This document shows positions 12,901-27,900 of a stretch of DNA of 64,000 bases, piece by piece. The DNA lies in assembly GCF_032854445.1 (NCBI RefSeq), contig NC_088307.1, positions 11,282,001-11,346,000 of the forward strand, written 5' to 3'. The notes beneath the pieces were generated by a model, which was not told the DNA's origin, made no database searches, and saw nothing but the letters and a program-made list of their open reading frames with translations. Both the position numbers and the translations under genes were made by a program. The stretch's first letter is position 1. Each line of letters starts with the position of its first letter. The stretch is from Liolophura sinensis (taxonomy: Eukaryota > Mollusca > Polyplacophora > Chitonida > Chitonidae).

Positions 12901-15900
12901 GTCTGGCCTCCTGTCTGGCCTACATGGGAAGGTCTTCCAGCAACCTGCCCGATGCTTGAGGGTTTCCACCAGAGATCTGCCCAGTTTTTCCCCAATCATA
13001 ATGCTGGCAGTCGTCGTATAAGTGGAATATTGTTGAGTATGGCATAAAACACCAATCAAATGCATTTGATTTGATCCTGCGTCTCATCTCTGTCATGTGA
13101 ATCAAATATTAATTACTTTTTCAACCAGATTGTTTAACGTTCAAATGAGGTATCTCTTTGCATCCTGAGAATAATTTTGACACACCTGTTCTTTTTAGGT
13201 ATTAAAAGTCATGTGTGTTTTCAGTCCGCTATATAATTTAATATATAGCATTTAATCATTTTCTCTTTGCACCTGTGACACTTTTTCCTGACATTATAAA
13301 ACACCTACCAAATAATACTGTAATAGTTTAGACATTGAATTCGGTAAATGCCTGGATATTTTCAGTACTGTACATGCACAGGTGTGAGACTTCAGCATCT
13401 GTGCAAGCAGACTTAATCATAATGGTATCAAGATTGCCTCGCAGCCATACGCTATTTTAAACATTTGCATAACATGTGGTTTTCCATGGACTACTTTTCC
13501 TTCTCTGGTACTAGATAAAGATATTGTAAAAGAAAACATACCAATATTGATCATTTTTATATATTTCATTTTTCTTTGTCTTATTGTGAGGGAAATTTTA
13601 CCAAAGTAGTTAGCTTAAAGGGATACTGAATCATTTCTGATTGGCTGATGTTAGAGATCTAGGCAAGTCTAGGATATACCCAGCCTCAGCTTAAATTTAG
13701 GTAGATTTATAAAAGCTTGACCAAAGCTGCACAATTTAGCCCAGACAACCCTGTCTCCAGTGCCAGCCAATCAACAATGATTCTATCTCCCTTAAAGTCA
13801 TGGAGCTTCCCTCCTGCAATAAATGAGAATGCCTATTTAAGTGAACTAAGATGGAGTAAAGTGTAGGACAACAGTCAAATCAGTAGCAGAATTAATAAAA
13901 ATTGTTTCGTATTGAGCATTGCTTCTGCCAGGATTTTCACTGAACTTGATTAGCAATCCTGTCAAAAGTAATACACAAAAAATACGTCTAAAAACTAACT
14001 TCATGCAATTAGGTCACAACAAATGCATGCCATTGTATGTAAGCTTGAATACATAGTGACTGTTGGTCGTCGTCATATGACTGAAAAATTGTTAAACCCC
14101 AAGCACTCACTCACTCTTGTGACTGTTGGTTGGCAGTTTTTTTTTTGTACATGTAAATAACATGAATTTAAAAGAACATTGACATCATCAATTCTTCCCC
14201 TTGCCATTAATACATTTACATAAACATTGCTGACATTTCAAAGGTGTTGTTTTCTTTTCTTTTTCCCCAGAAATTACTTGACCTTAATAACCTTCATGCT
14301 GTGATGGCTGTGATCTCGGCTCTTCAGAGTGCCGCTATTTTCAGATTGTCTAAAACCTGGATGGTAAGTACAACAAACATTGATACCAAGGTTCTGCCAG
14401 ATCCCTAATATTAGAATTGTAAAACAAGAAATTAGCCTAATCAATGATAAAGAATTGTCCAAACTTATAGCAGGGCTGGTTTTTGGTCAGATTACGGCAA
14501 ACGAACATATTTTTAATAATGGCCTAGAAGACTTGACATTTAAGTGCTTTCTTGGCTTTTTTGTTATAATGCTAATGACCATGTCATAGTTAGGAAAGTG
14601 CCCGTGCACTTTGAGGTCTCATGTCTGGTGTCTGACATACATGTACATGTAGGTTAATAGTTGGCTTGACTTGTTACTAAGATACACGGATTTCAACCAA
14701 AGTAATGTTAAAAGCAAATGTCATGGCTGGTGGCTTCAGCATATTGTTTTAGTGAAGCAGCTCTGTTGACAGGTCAGCATTGTGCCTGACCTGCTACCAG
14801 GGAACACAGATTTCACAGACCAAAGTATAAATGTTGAAAGCAAATTTACAATCTTTACTAAGTGATATATCAATGTGCCCTTTTATCTGCCTGCAGATGT
14901 TGTCCAAAAAGGATAAGTCCATGTATGAGAAGATGGCCGACCTGTTCTCAGAAAACAACAACAGACAGAAGTTAAGAGACTACATGGACAACGTCAGGTT
15001 ACCTTGTATCCCATATTTAGGTAAGACCTGCCACTATGTCCTTTGCTTAGGTTTATGCTTATATTAACTGATAAATACAGATCAGTGTTCCTTGTGCAGT
15101 TTAATATTAACAGATTTGATGTACATCAAGAACAAAATTGATTTACATTGATGTTTCATACCTTAGTCTTGGAACGATCAGGTATGTGATTATCACACCT
15201 CTTGCAAAAGACCAGGAGTGTGATTATCATACCTCTTGCAAAAGACCAGGAATGTGATTATCACACCTCTTGCCAAAGACCAGGAGTGTGATTATCACAC
15301 TTCTTGCAAATAACCAGGAGTGTGATAATCACACCAAAGTTCATTCCCTCAGATTTTTTTTTTTTTTTTCAGGTGTTTCTTACTATTACAAATAAACACA
15401 CCTAGAGTAGACACATGGGAGTGTGATAGAAAGCCTCAAACTAGAACGCCTGATGTTTCCTTTTTCTGTATAATACTGGTTTATACCTATTCATACACAT
15501 GTATCTCTATTGATTTGTTATTGTGAACATGGGCCTCTGTGGCCGAGAGGGTTAGCACGCCATTGGGGCGCAGTGACACGGAAGTCTCTCATCAATGCAG
15601 TCACTGTGAGTTCAAGTGCAACTCATGCTGGCTTCTTCTTCGTCCGTACGTGGGAAGCTCTACCAACAACCTGCGGATGGTCATGGGTATCCCGTGGGCT
15701 CTGCCCGGAATGCTCCCTTCATACTGCTGGTTGTTGTCATGTAAATGGAATATTCTTGAGTAACAGCAATCAAATAAAGAAATATTCTTAACAGATTCGA
15801 TGTACATGAATGCTTGTTTTGTTACAGGTTTATACTTAACAGACTTGATCTACATTGATGTGGCTCACCCACATTCAGGAGGGCTAGAAAGTCATCCCAG

Positions 15901-18900
15901 ACGGATACAGATGAACAATATCCTCCGTATTATAGCGGATTTCCAGCAATCCAATTATGGTGAGTTTTGATAATTTCTGTTCACTGTCCAATGAAACATT
16001 TGCAATTTAAGTTGAAAATACAGTGGTAGACAATCTTTATAGAGTAACTTCAGTTCCCAGAGAAACTATGCAAAAAGCTCAGAATTATATGAAGAAAACC
16101 CTGTGGAACAGACCTATTCTACCTACTCAGCCTTTTTGCATATATGTAAGAACAACTTATGTACCTTTATACTTTGATTTTGGAGAGAAATCTAGATTAT
16201 TTGAGTCTACCAATTGGCAGTGTTCACGAAAAGAATACTAAAATGCTTGAAGGAACCTCTTGTGACATGTGAAAAGGATGAATTACAGTATACTGTTTTA
16301 AAAGGATTTGACGTGAAAACATTATTGAACGCCTATAACTGAAGAATCCTGATTTTTCTTTTGTTTCTTTGTGTATATCTTCACTCTATGTGGTACAAAT
16401 ACCCCGTGCGTTATGCAGGGTTTATGTCACATGGAAACTGGTTTTTGAACTATGTTGAGTACAAAAATCGAATAACCTTAGTGTGCAGTCTAAGACAGGA
16501 TCTTTCTTGAGATCTCCTGTTCTTGCCTCTGTTCATGTCTTGTTTCTGTTTGTTTGTGTGTTAGATCACCTTCCAGTGCTAGACCACATCCAGAACTATC
16601 TCAAGTCTGTAAGATATATAGAAGAGTTACAGAAGTTTGTGGAGGACGATAACTACAAGTAAGTCTTCAGCAGAGCAGACAGTTTAATTAGGATCAGATT
16701 TATTAACTCTCTAAACTTATGTCTTGTGTGTGAGTATTTCTGTTAATACCATTGGGGGGACTTGCACCCGTCTACCACTCGGCAGTATGAACTGGATACC
16801 ATTTTACTGACGTCATATGTTCATTTCTCCACCCACTTTTATGACATCACAATAGAAACAGAACAGTGTTACAGTGGAAACTGATGCATTTCATCATCAT
16901 AGGCGTTCTGCTACAATCATTGTATTGATGTAACAGTGGCTCGAGATTCTGCTTCGCGCTGTCACCAACCCGTGGGTTGAAAAAGTTTGCTGCGTTGGCA
17001 TAATGGACACAATGTCTGTAGGTCAGAGGTTCAAACCCAAGCTAAGTCATACATGACTCAAATCAATAAACATGATACAAGCACTCAACCTAAAATGAAC
17101 AGGTTAAGTGCAAGTCAGCACAGCGCTACTGCATACGTGTGAACAGGCCTACGAATAACTGAGTGACTGACACATTACCAAATTCATTCAATCCAGTTTA
17201 TTGTGTTTAAGATTTCCAGTGTTATTTATGTGTGAGATTTGTAAGGTGCCACTTTAGTTTGTGCTGTACAAGATCTGGTTTGATGCTTGACAGTGTCCTT
17301 GTCAGGCTGCTTATTTAAAGGCTTGTTGTACACATGTACATGTATGCAGTAGTGTTTGAATCCAGGTGTTGGGATAATAAATTGCTATCCGAATATTCGA
17401 TATAATCCCTGAGTTAATTTAAAGAGAGTTTGGTCCATACATGTATGTCGTTAGCTTTGAAGATGAACATACAGTATGTATGTATACCCTCTTCTCCACC
17501 AGCCTATTACCACAGCCTGTGAATGTTTTCATTCATCCCCTGTGAGTCTCTGTTAAGACTTGCCAAGGGTATGCTTTCCATCAGTCACACCTGGTACACA
17601 GCAGACAGTTGCCACGGTAATACGATGCTAAGCTTTGAATTGGGTTCCCATCAAGCATCAAATATTGGCCCGTAGATGTATCCGGTGATCTCCTTCCATC
17701 AAAGACGATTAAGAAATCTTAGGATATTTTTAGTCCCATCAGATAGCATTATGTGGATGGTTGCGCAGAAGTGTCAGCAGCTTGGGCCGATATTGTAGCA
17801 GCTGTGGTAAAACGTGTTGATAAAGTTGGCTTATATGATGAAATTCCGAAGTCTTATCATGCACACATTTTTTCTGCAGAATTCTTGAGCGTAGAAATGC
17901 TGAAAAGGTCTCATTATACAGTTTCATTAACAGTGTCATAAAATATCCAGTTTATTAGTCAGTATATATGTACATGTACCTGTCACTCACAGGTAAATGT
18001 ATGTATAGTTTTGTACATGTAAAAGATAAACTTTCAATACATTTTATGTAAATTTTTAATTTAAGTTTGGAGACAAAGCGTCTTTGGTTGAAATTTCAGT
18101 TTCAGGGCTTCACAAAAAGAATTTTAACAGTCTGCAAAGAATAATGCCTTCAGAATATGCTTGAATAGGTCTGAAAGAATTTTAATAGTCTGCAAAGAAT
18201 AATGCCTTCAGAATATGCTTGAATAATCACTTTGCAAGCATGCAAAAGGGATGAAGAATATCATTGTAACCTAGTATTTTATTGTACGTGTAAAATGAAG
18301 GATCGTTAGCTGTTATATTGAGAACAGAATAGTGTGTTTGATTATCTAATTACATAAGAACAGTTCCCACTGTATGTAAGCAACCTTTAATGACCTTCCT
18401 CCAACATGAAGTATTTCTAGAAAAACACTATTTAGCCATGGTAATGGTGTTGAGACAAATTTCCATTAGCTAGATTTGAACCTGGCTTGAGTTCCATGTC
18501 AAACGTTGATTTCTTGGAGCAATCAACTAACACCTTTTCAATGGCCATGTACATATAGTTGAATTGATAGCATCTGAATGAGGTTAATAGCTGATGGGCA
18601 CCTTCTGTTTTTCTTCAGCTTCTACCAGACCAGACCTGCGTAATAAATCCACCTGCCCTAAAGCATGTGTACCCACCACCTCTGCCCCCCTCCACTAGCC
18701 ACCCAAGTCTGAGAATCCCAGACTCTGAAAACAACATCCGGCTTTTCTAAACTTGCCATCCCTCAGGCTTTTATCATGTGTGATCGCATTTATCTACCTT
18801 TGATAACTCTCCTGGGTTGCTTTTTTATGTGCTCTGAAGGGAAAGAAGGCGCATTTCCTTGACCACTGCCTTCAGCTTTCTGTTTTTTCTTCCACTGTTC

Positions 18901-21900
18901 TCAGAGCTAGAAGCGAAGTACGGAAATTTCTAATTTCTTCCTGGTATCCTTCGCTTGTTAAACACTGTTTACAACCCGAATGTTGCAGGGATTTTTTTTT
19001 GTAGCAGGAAATTATGAAGAAATGTTGTTTTCCAAGAGGGTGTGAACATCTGTATCAGCTGTTTTGATTTTTTTTTTTTTTTTTTTAAAGTTTCGTGTTT
19101 GAAGGACCCTCAAGGCCCTGAAAATGTCAAATGTGTATAGGTGGATGTATAAAAATCATTGAAAATTAAATGACTGTGGTGTTTGAAGTGAATAGTCTGA
19201 AAACCATGGCGTCTGGCTTGACATCACCAGAATGTCTTGAAGTGAGAACAGCAGTTTGTATTATTGAGGCTGTATCACAGATTTTGGACCAAAAATCCAT
19301 TAGCACAAACCCAGTGGAATTTTTGCCATTATTTTAGAATATATAGCCATCTGTGTACATGTTTCTGTTTAAAATCGGTAATTAAGTTTCTAAAATTTGT
19401 AAAGCAGGGCTTATAATAACATTTTCAAACTTTAGAATCATTTTAACACTATACATAGTACTGGGCCAGCTTGCACAAATAGATTGCTGTTGCAGTCTGT
19501 TGTGGACTCTCCAGTTGGGCTTACAAGTGATTGTAAAAATAATTTGCATTGTTTGCACAAAGAAATTTTGAGGTGATTGTAAATTTTTGATGTTGCAATT
19601 GCTTCTGTAAGCCAAATTTGAATTTGTGCAATTGGACAATTGTATAGGTCAGTAACTTTTCTTGCCCTCATTTTCAAAAGAGTTCTACTTTTTAATGATC
19701 AGCAGCTAACAACAGCAACATGTGAAAAAATGCTTGTAACATCTTTTTGAGACAGTTACATAGCACATCTTTTCAAACAGATTCGAAAAATACTAACAGT
19801 CTACCTTAACGTTAATTTTGGGTCAGTTTTGGTAAGTATTTAACACAGGGTCAACCCGATTGTAATTTACAACTATCATAGCTTACAATTCCTTTGTGCA
19901 AGAGGGTTTAGATTGTAAACCAAGGCTACGAACGAGATCTTAGTGATTTACAGCAAGCTTAGGCTTATGGTCCCTGTGCAAACAGCCCCAGCTAAGAGTT
20001 TGATATTTACTCAAAGGCTATTCTTGGGAAATAGAGAAAATATGATTTTCTTTGTAAATAAGTATCGATTTTTTGCCATTTAAGTCTGGTTTACTATAAT
20101 CTCTTAATTTAAGCAAAAAATCCTGTTTTGAAGAGAAAAGTTTGGCACAGCTTATCACAGACTGTAGAACTGAATGATGACATGTTCTCTGACTTGTCTA
20201 TAACAGACAGCTGGATGTGGAAAAAACCCAGTGTTTTAAAACTAGGCAGACATCTGCACTGCTTCATTTGGGCACCTCACTGATTAGCTAAGATGAAGGT
20301 ACCAAAGGGTTTGTGAAGCTAATGAGGGCTGTGTTTAAAGGATGCCCGAAACTAAGGATAAAATGTACTAGGCCTATGTAAGGGTGTGGTCTGTAGAGGG
20401 TTTTGATGGAAAGTTTCCAGATGCCTGCCTGATTATACATGAAGCATGGAGCCCTGGGAAGTTAACTTATATAGTTACCTGGTTACAGGAAAAATTAACA
20501 GAACTTGCGATGTCCTGCGATTCTCCAGGAAGGAAGGAGAATTAAGACAGCAAGGATACTATAGTTACTGTAAATGATCAGTTTCCTTGATATGTCTCTG
20601 TCGAATGGGAGCCCATTTATTTTCATGGGTTGCTAAGTTGACCTTTGCTGCTGTGTGCATTGTTGGAGTGCATATAAATCAATATAAACTAACATATATA
20701 CTTATTAAGAATAAAATACATATGAATTGAGAATGGTAGTTAAAAACTATGCAAAATGGACACGGATATAGGACATAGATGAGATCATTAAAGCATAAAT
20801 GGAAAAGAGAAATGGGCAAAAATGCATCAAGGGGGAATGTGGAAAAATAACTTCATCCTAAACAAAATATGCACCTTACCTATTAGCTGTGCTGTAGCTA
20901 TTGTGCCAAGTATTTTCTAAGTACTATTATTTGTCTAGGTTGGGAAGGGCTGTTTTTTGTTGTGCCAGAACTTGCATGTTGATTTGGAGGTACTGCTACT
21001 GGTACTGTAAAAGCCATATCTTAAAAAATGATCAGAATGTGTGTTTTTAGCAAGATTTGAATTGAGGTGCCAGAGAATGTGTGTAATGGTTAGAATGTGG
21101 TAAGATACAATTTTCCCCATCAACTGCTGTATAAACATTGAGGAGAAGCTGTGAACATTTCAGATAAGATGAAGAAACTTGGCTGCTTAGATTTGTTTAC
21201 CATTTCAACAAACATTCTCTCTGATGTTCTGTTAGCGAAAAAAAAAAAAAGAGAGGCTGGGTTCAGCAGCCATTTGGAGAAGTTGTTTTTATTTTCTTGT
21301 GACTCAATTCGTCTAAATAAATGTTTTGTTTAACTTGTATTCATCCAAATGAAAATGAGATTAAAGGAAGTAAACTACAAGAACAGGATGAAAGTTGTTT
21401 ATTATTAGCTAACAGATAGAAAGCATCTGGTTGCATTTGGCCCAGATAAACATTTAAACATATCTAAACGGTAGAATGGTTTTCACCTGTGCTCATCTAC
21501 TTTTAGTCTTAATCACCTACATAGTTTGCCAAAATATTTTTAGTAACTTGCCTCATAAATTTAGCTCCCAGCACTGGGGTGTCATTGGGTGTAAGCAGTT
21601 TATCAAAGGTAGATGTTAATTATCCTGGTTGAACCATCATTCCTTATCATCAGATTTAATTTATTTCACTTTATGAGGCAGAACTGCTAAAACTCTCTTC
21701 AGTGGAATGACTTTCAAAGCCCCAAGAAAAGGTTTCGTGTGTTGAACCACGTGCTGTCTCTTTGTGTTGGCACATCAACATAATAACATTTTCTCACAGA
21801 ATTTTAGCATGTTTGCATTTTGTATGTGTACAAAGCTGAACACCTTTGGAAAACATAATCTGGACGATGAATTGTTTTTGAGATAATTATTCGTGACATC

Positions 21901-24900
21901 TGTTCAAAGATTTTCTTAATAGATAAAAATGCTTTGTTTTTTAGTAATTACCATTTGTTTATACAGCAGAGTACATTTATACCTTGTCATACTTGGAGAA
22001 AAAAAAAAGGATTTTCTTGTTTACTATAAGCGGGAAAAAGTACCATAAATAATACATAATTAGTATTTGGCTTCAAAGTTAGAATTGTCGCATTTAAACT
22101 GTACTTTGCACTTCACACCTACTATATTTCTTCAACCTTTTTCCATGTTTGCAAAGATGTTTATTCACGCATATTTTGAAGGCGTTATTCTGTGCAGACT
22201 GATAAAATTTTACTTTCTATGAAGCCCTGAATCTGAACAAACCAATCAGCATTGTTTTGTTTCTAATATCACATTTGAAAGGTTCCATAAATCTCAATGA
22301 AAGTTGCTCTTTTACATGCGTAAAGGTTGAGGAGATAGAATATACTCATTTCATTTCAAACTGAAAAACAAAATGTTAAGTAATTTTAAGTGTAGCAGCA
22401 AAAGTGAAGGGATTCATTCCTAAATGAGTAGTCCCGGACTACTTGTTAATGAGGCCTGAAGTCCATTGAGTGCGCAAGATTTCACTTTGATGTGAAGAAT
22501 TTACAACTTGATCTCCATGTGCCTAAGGTCACTTTGATGCAGAGCCAATAGAAATGTTTGTTACATTCCACACCTTTGTAGGACAGATTTCCCCATTGGT
22601 TAAGGGTCAGTTGACTGATTAGAGAAACGTGATTAGTCGCATGTTCTAGTGTAATTTTTTTTTTTTTTTTTACATACATAGTAAATCACCCAGAGTTGCT
22701 GGTTTCATACCAACATAAGCACTATGCTTAAGTTTCATTTACATAATTGAGTCTTTCTTAGATCAATTTTTTTTTCTTTCTCTCTCTCTCTTTCACTCCC
22801 TCCCTCACAAACTGAACATTAAATATATGTTCCATGATTGACTGGAAGTTAGTTATAACAAAATGATTAACATTGAAGTTCTCCTAGTGTTCTTTTTAAA
22901 AAATCATTACACTTTTATAACTGTTTCAAAAAATTAGGATATGTAGACGATTTGGAACTGAACATTTGGAATCCTGTGGTACTAATGATAAACCATCTGG
23001 TACAGACTTGGTGGCAGGAAACAGTCGACAGCTTGTGTGGCCGTTTTCGAAGTCTGATGGTCATTGAAAACCACATGTCTGCCATCAGTAGGGTAGTCAG
23101 GTCTCAGAAAGTCTGTCAGTCACTTACAAAAGGCTGGTGGTTTATGCCCAGCACTATTGTTACCTCCAACCATAAACCATATTAAATCATCATATAATAA
23201 GTGCAAAATTCTGGATAAAATAAATTCATAAATATAATGGTAAAGAACTGAAATTTACTGAAGTTTTAATTTCTTTTTTTCATTGTTTTTCTTTGGGGTG
23301 GGGGGTGGGGGGAAGCAGTATGATTCTTCTTTTTCCATGAAACCGTACTCTTTGTGTTATGTGTACATGTATCTCACAACAAAAAAAATGGAAACCCATC
23401 TAGCGTTCGAATTTTTTGTTGCAAAGCTCTTTAGAAATGTACAGTTCACCTTCTGTTATTCCAAGCCCCCCTTCCCACACACTTAAGATGGCAGCTATCG
23501 GGTTCTTTATGTGAACATGTCCATGCCAACATAATTTGTTATCAATGATAAGATCAGCGAAGCAGTATCATGTTACAGTAAATAAACAGGTCTGATATGC
23601 TACCACCTCTCAATATGCTGGCCTGGCTACCACCACTCAACCTGCTGGCTTAGCTACCACCATTCAACCTGCTGGCTTAGCTACCTCCAAGGCTCTGCCC
23701 TGAACTCACAACCTCATCTCTCTAAGGTGTCTGCAACCTCATCTCTCTAAGGTATCTACATTCTCATCTCTCTAAGGTGCCTACAACCTCATCTCTCTAA
23801 GGTGTCTACAACCTCATCTCTCTAAGGTGTCTAGGATGCAGTGGTAGATGTCATTCAGAAAGGGCTTTTAAGGAACAGCATTATCCATTCATGCATTTCT
23901 CCAACCTTTTTATTGTGATAAGATAGTGTCTGGTTTGGTATACTCTTATTTCTGCAGAAGTTTTTTTGGAAGCCCTAAAGTTCGCCGACTCTGCCATTGT
24001 ACATTTACACCCTAAGCTAAAATTAAAAAGATGCATGACTTGCATTTAAGGTTGACCTTAATATTTGCAGAAAGTTCAAGGGATTGGAGTATCTTATTGG
24101 TTACACTTTCCAGGTGTACAGGTACATGTACATGTAGTTAAGCACAGACTGCCCTGCTGGAGATTAGGTGCCCGATTCGGAGGTCGCTTATTTTGCAACT
24201 TAGAGTGGCTCCCCAGTCAATTTTCTACACTATAGAAATCTGTGTGATATCCAGGAAGTGTAGCCAAGCACAGACTGGCCCTGCTGGAGATTATGTGCCC
24301 GATTGGAAGGTCACTTATTTTGCAACTTAGAGTGGCTCCCCAGTCATTTTCTACACTATAGAAATCTGTGTGATATCTAGGAAGTGTAGCCAAGCACAGA
24401 CTGCCCTGCTGGAGATTAGGTGCCCGATTGGAAGGTCACTTATTTTGCAACTTAGAGTGGCTCCCCAGTCAATCTTCTACACTATAGAAATCTGTGTAAA
24501 GTGTTGAAGTGTAATAGTATAATAAGATCATGACTGCCATGACTGTCATGACTGTGTGTTATAGAACAGTAATCTAGGATATGTATTTCATATACACTAT
24601 CAAGTCCTGCCTCATGCTGACTTCCTCTCCGTCTGTACATGGGAAGGGCTGTCAGCAACCTGCGGATGGTCATGGGTCCACCCCCCCCCCCCCCCCCCCC
24701 CCCGCCCCCGCCGGGCTCTGCTGGCTGCCATAGTATAAGTGAAATATTCTTGAGTAAGGCACAAAACACTAATCAAATAAATAAATAAATATGCCAATGT
24801 ATTCAGTATTCTACATGTTTTTACATGTTGGTGATTTACCATCAGTGTGTTTTGTACGTGCAAAACACATGGGTTTACTCCACCGTCAGAAGTGATGGGT

Positions 24901-27900
24901 ATCTTTCTCCAGTAACAGACATTGTATTTAAATTGAACAGGTTCCTGAGTTTGGCATTAAACAGCAGTGAAGTAAAATAAACAAGTAAACGTGTACAGCG
25001 ATGCATTAATGGTTTACCTCCCTTTTGCCTGTTGCAGACTTTCGCTGCGGATAGAGCCGCCTAATGTGTCACAGTCCCCTTCTGGCTCCCGGGAAGATGT
25101 CTCAAAGATCACACCCAGCTCCCCCAAAACAGAGCCCCGGGCTCTTCCAGGGTCGACCCGATTCACCCCAGGGCACAGAAAGGCCAGAAGTTTAAGTGCC
25201 AAGTAAGTCTTATTCTGATCAACAAATAATATGCCTGATTATAAGAGTGAAAGCTTTTATTGAAAGTAGTTCTGGTCACACAAAAACTGTTTTATTTTAT
25301 CCAGGTTTTATAAAGAAAAAGAAAAGAAGTATGATTAAAGGGGGGCGGGATAAAAGTGATATAATTTAATACCATAAATACCCGTAAGAAACATACTTTC
25401 AGCCTTCCTTCAGATATTCTCTGTTCTGTTTTTATGCTTGTCTTCTTTGTTCCCTGAGTTTCCTGAACTGTGTTCACTCCAGAATGATAATTAGTATTTC
25501 CCATGCTCTTATATATGTACTGGTACCTGTACTGTTACCTGTACTGGTGTGCCCCAATTGTTGAAAATGTACATTTTGTCTTCACTCCATGGCATTAATT
25601 AAGACAACAATTAATGGTTTTGCCCTCAATCTTGTTTCCCTTTTCATGAGCTGTACCCACCCGGCTGAGCGTACCTTTAGCCTTCCCTCCAAAACGACGG
25701 CACCATACATACAGGGTATCCGCCACCTACTGGATGACAGCGTGCTGGAGGAGTCACCGTGCGCCTCCAGCGAGAGCTCCGTGTCCAGTAAATACATAGG
25801 TATGCCTGCTTCGGGGACGATAGGCCATTTTTGGCCACTTTCATCAAAATTTGTTTCAATTCAAAGAAGCATTTGTATCTTGACAGCAAGTTTTGTAACT
25901 TTCAGATGAAGATGTTTTTGCATTGGTACGAATTAGTTGTACTGTGTATTAAAGCCACATTGTGCTCAGTATATGACATGGCCAATTGGGATGCTAGTTC
26001 TTGCACGTCAGTTGCATTATGCAATGTCTTGAAAGAACAAACTCTTTTTGCAAACAGTCATACCACTGACTCAGATGTCTATTGAAAATGGATTCTTATG
26101 GCAAAATTTTTTTGAAAACGGTTCCTGACAGAGGCATCTTAGGGTTCTGAAATTTTGTTGGCGGTTGGAATGGTTTGGTCATTCATATCTCGCAATGTCA
26201 ATGATGATCATCTTGTTGTTGTTGTTACAGAGCGAGATGGTGCCGATCCAGCTGAGCAGAACACATTCTGGCCAGCGGGGGAATTGTAAGTGACTTTGCA
26301 TCATCACTTGTTAAAGTCTGATGTTTGTACTTCTACTAGTGCACTTCTGTTAAAATTGCTGATTTCAGATTTCTGTCAGAAAATTTCCTGTTATTTTTCT
26401 TGAAGAAAGTGAAATAAAATGTCGTCAAAAAATTTGATATTTTGAGACAAATAAATGTTATAAAGTATTAGTTTTTGATAATATTTTTATGTTATTGTTT
26501 CCCTCAGAAGTTGCCCAGTCAAGTTTGGAGGAGCCCTCCTCAACGATGTACCAGCAGAGCTTCACCTGTGAAGGTTGCTTGAGGAGGAAGACACTGCTCA
26601 AGGATGGGAAGAAACCTACAGTAAGTGAAAGTGAAAGTGAAATAGGTTTGGTTTAGTGTGTTGTGTAAATATCAGTCAGCTTGAGGGAAATTACTTGCGC
26701 GTTTATGTCACCCTCCCACAATGACCAGAAAATGGGCTTATTAAAAAATGGTGTTGTTAAACAGGCACATATATTTTTCCTATTTTGTAGACATCATTTT
26801 GCATATTTATCTAGTGTTTAAGGGGACTATTTTGTGGCTACATTTCTTAATGGCTGAGTATTTCTGGGTAGCCATATCAGTGCAATTTTACCCACAAGCA
26901 ATAAACATAAATTTTATATCCTGATGGAATTATCACCCAGAACTCCATTGCAATTTGTGGATTTTAGTTTTCTCTATCCACTCCTGACCGAATAAATCAA
27001 TAATTTTTGTTTTCCTCTGAAGGTATCTTCCTGGACAAGGTACTGGGTGGCTCTCTGGGGAACAAACCTTTTGTTTTACCCTTCAAAGACTCTACGAGGC
27101 TCCGAGAGACCAGATGTGAGTACAGGCACGAATAACATCATGTTGTGATCTAACTGTGGTTCGGACATTGACACAGATAGCATGTATGACTGTCTTATAC
27201 GGAGTCGGAAAACCTGAGATCAAACCTGTGTGTTGATCTGACTGGCAAAAAGAGACTTGTACAATTAAAGAGATGCAGATTCATGATTGACTGAGGTACA
27301 GATTCATGATTAACTGAGGTGCAGATTCATGATTAACTGAGGTACAGATTTATGATTAACTCAGATGCAGATTCATGATTAACTGAGGTACAGATTCATG
27401 ATTAACTCAGATGCAGATTTATGATTAACTCAGATGTAGATTCATGATTAAGTTTGACCCTGACACCTTCAATACATCAAATGTTATAATGTATATTGCA
27501 CACAAATTGCAGGGAACATAATCCTGGCATTGATGAAGATAAATTTGGTTTAATATTGAAGAGATATGTTAAATTCATGAGTTATTAAGGTGGGTACAGT
27601 CTACTAATTCATAGTTATAGGGCCTTAATTCCTCGGCCATTTTGGGTATGAAAGAGTAACTTTCAGTGCAATTTATGCACCTTTTTAATTTGGTTGATGG
27701 AATTGGCAATTTTGAGGGCTTCACAAAAAGTATAATTTTATGTAATAGTCTGCACAGAATAATGCCTTTAGAATATGCTTGATTAAACGTCTTGCAAACA
27801 TGCGAAAAGGTTGAAGAATTATGGTAATGTATCAGAAAATTTGTTCTTTTGTCATCAGCAAAAGCCGTTGTCACATGACTGAAAAAATTGTTAAGTATGA

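Larger units (their letters stand above)
16659..25037. other. large RALGPS intron
   Basis: This 8.4 kb intron has no supported exon. It holds MITE-A copies, a 600 bp repeat, tandem arrays and a SINE-1. T and A homopolymers occur at 19069-19087, 21238-21250 and 22656-22671. Confidence 0.6.

Noticed and set aside
12828-13060. tRNA-like heads in this and other SINE copies as tRNA genes
   Set aside because: They lack a closed acceptor stem and continue into SINE bodies with AAAT tails.
24482-24863. Gly-rich and other open frames around the poly-C run
   Set aside because: They arise from the homopolymer and SINE-1 sequence; the same antisense SINE peptide recurs at many copies.
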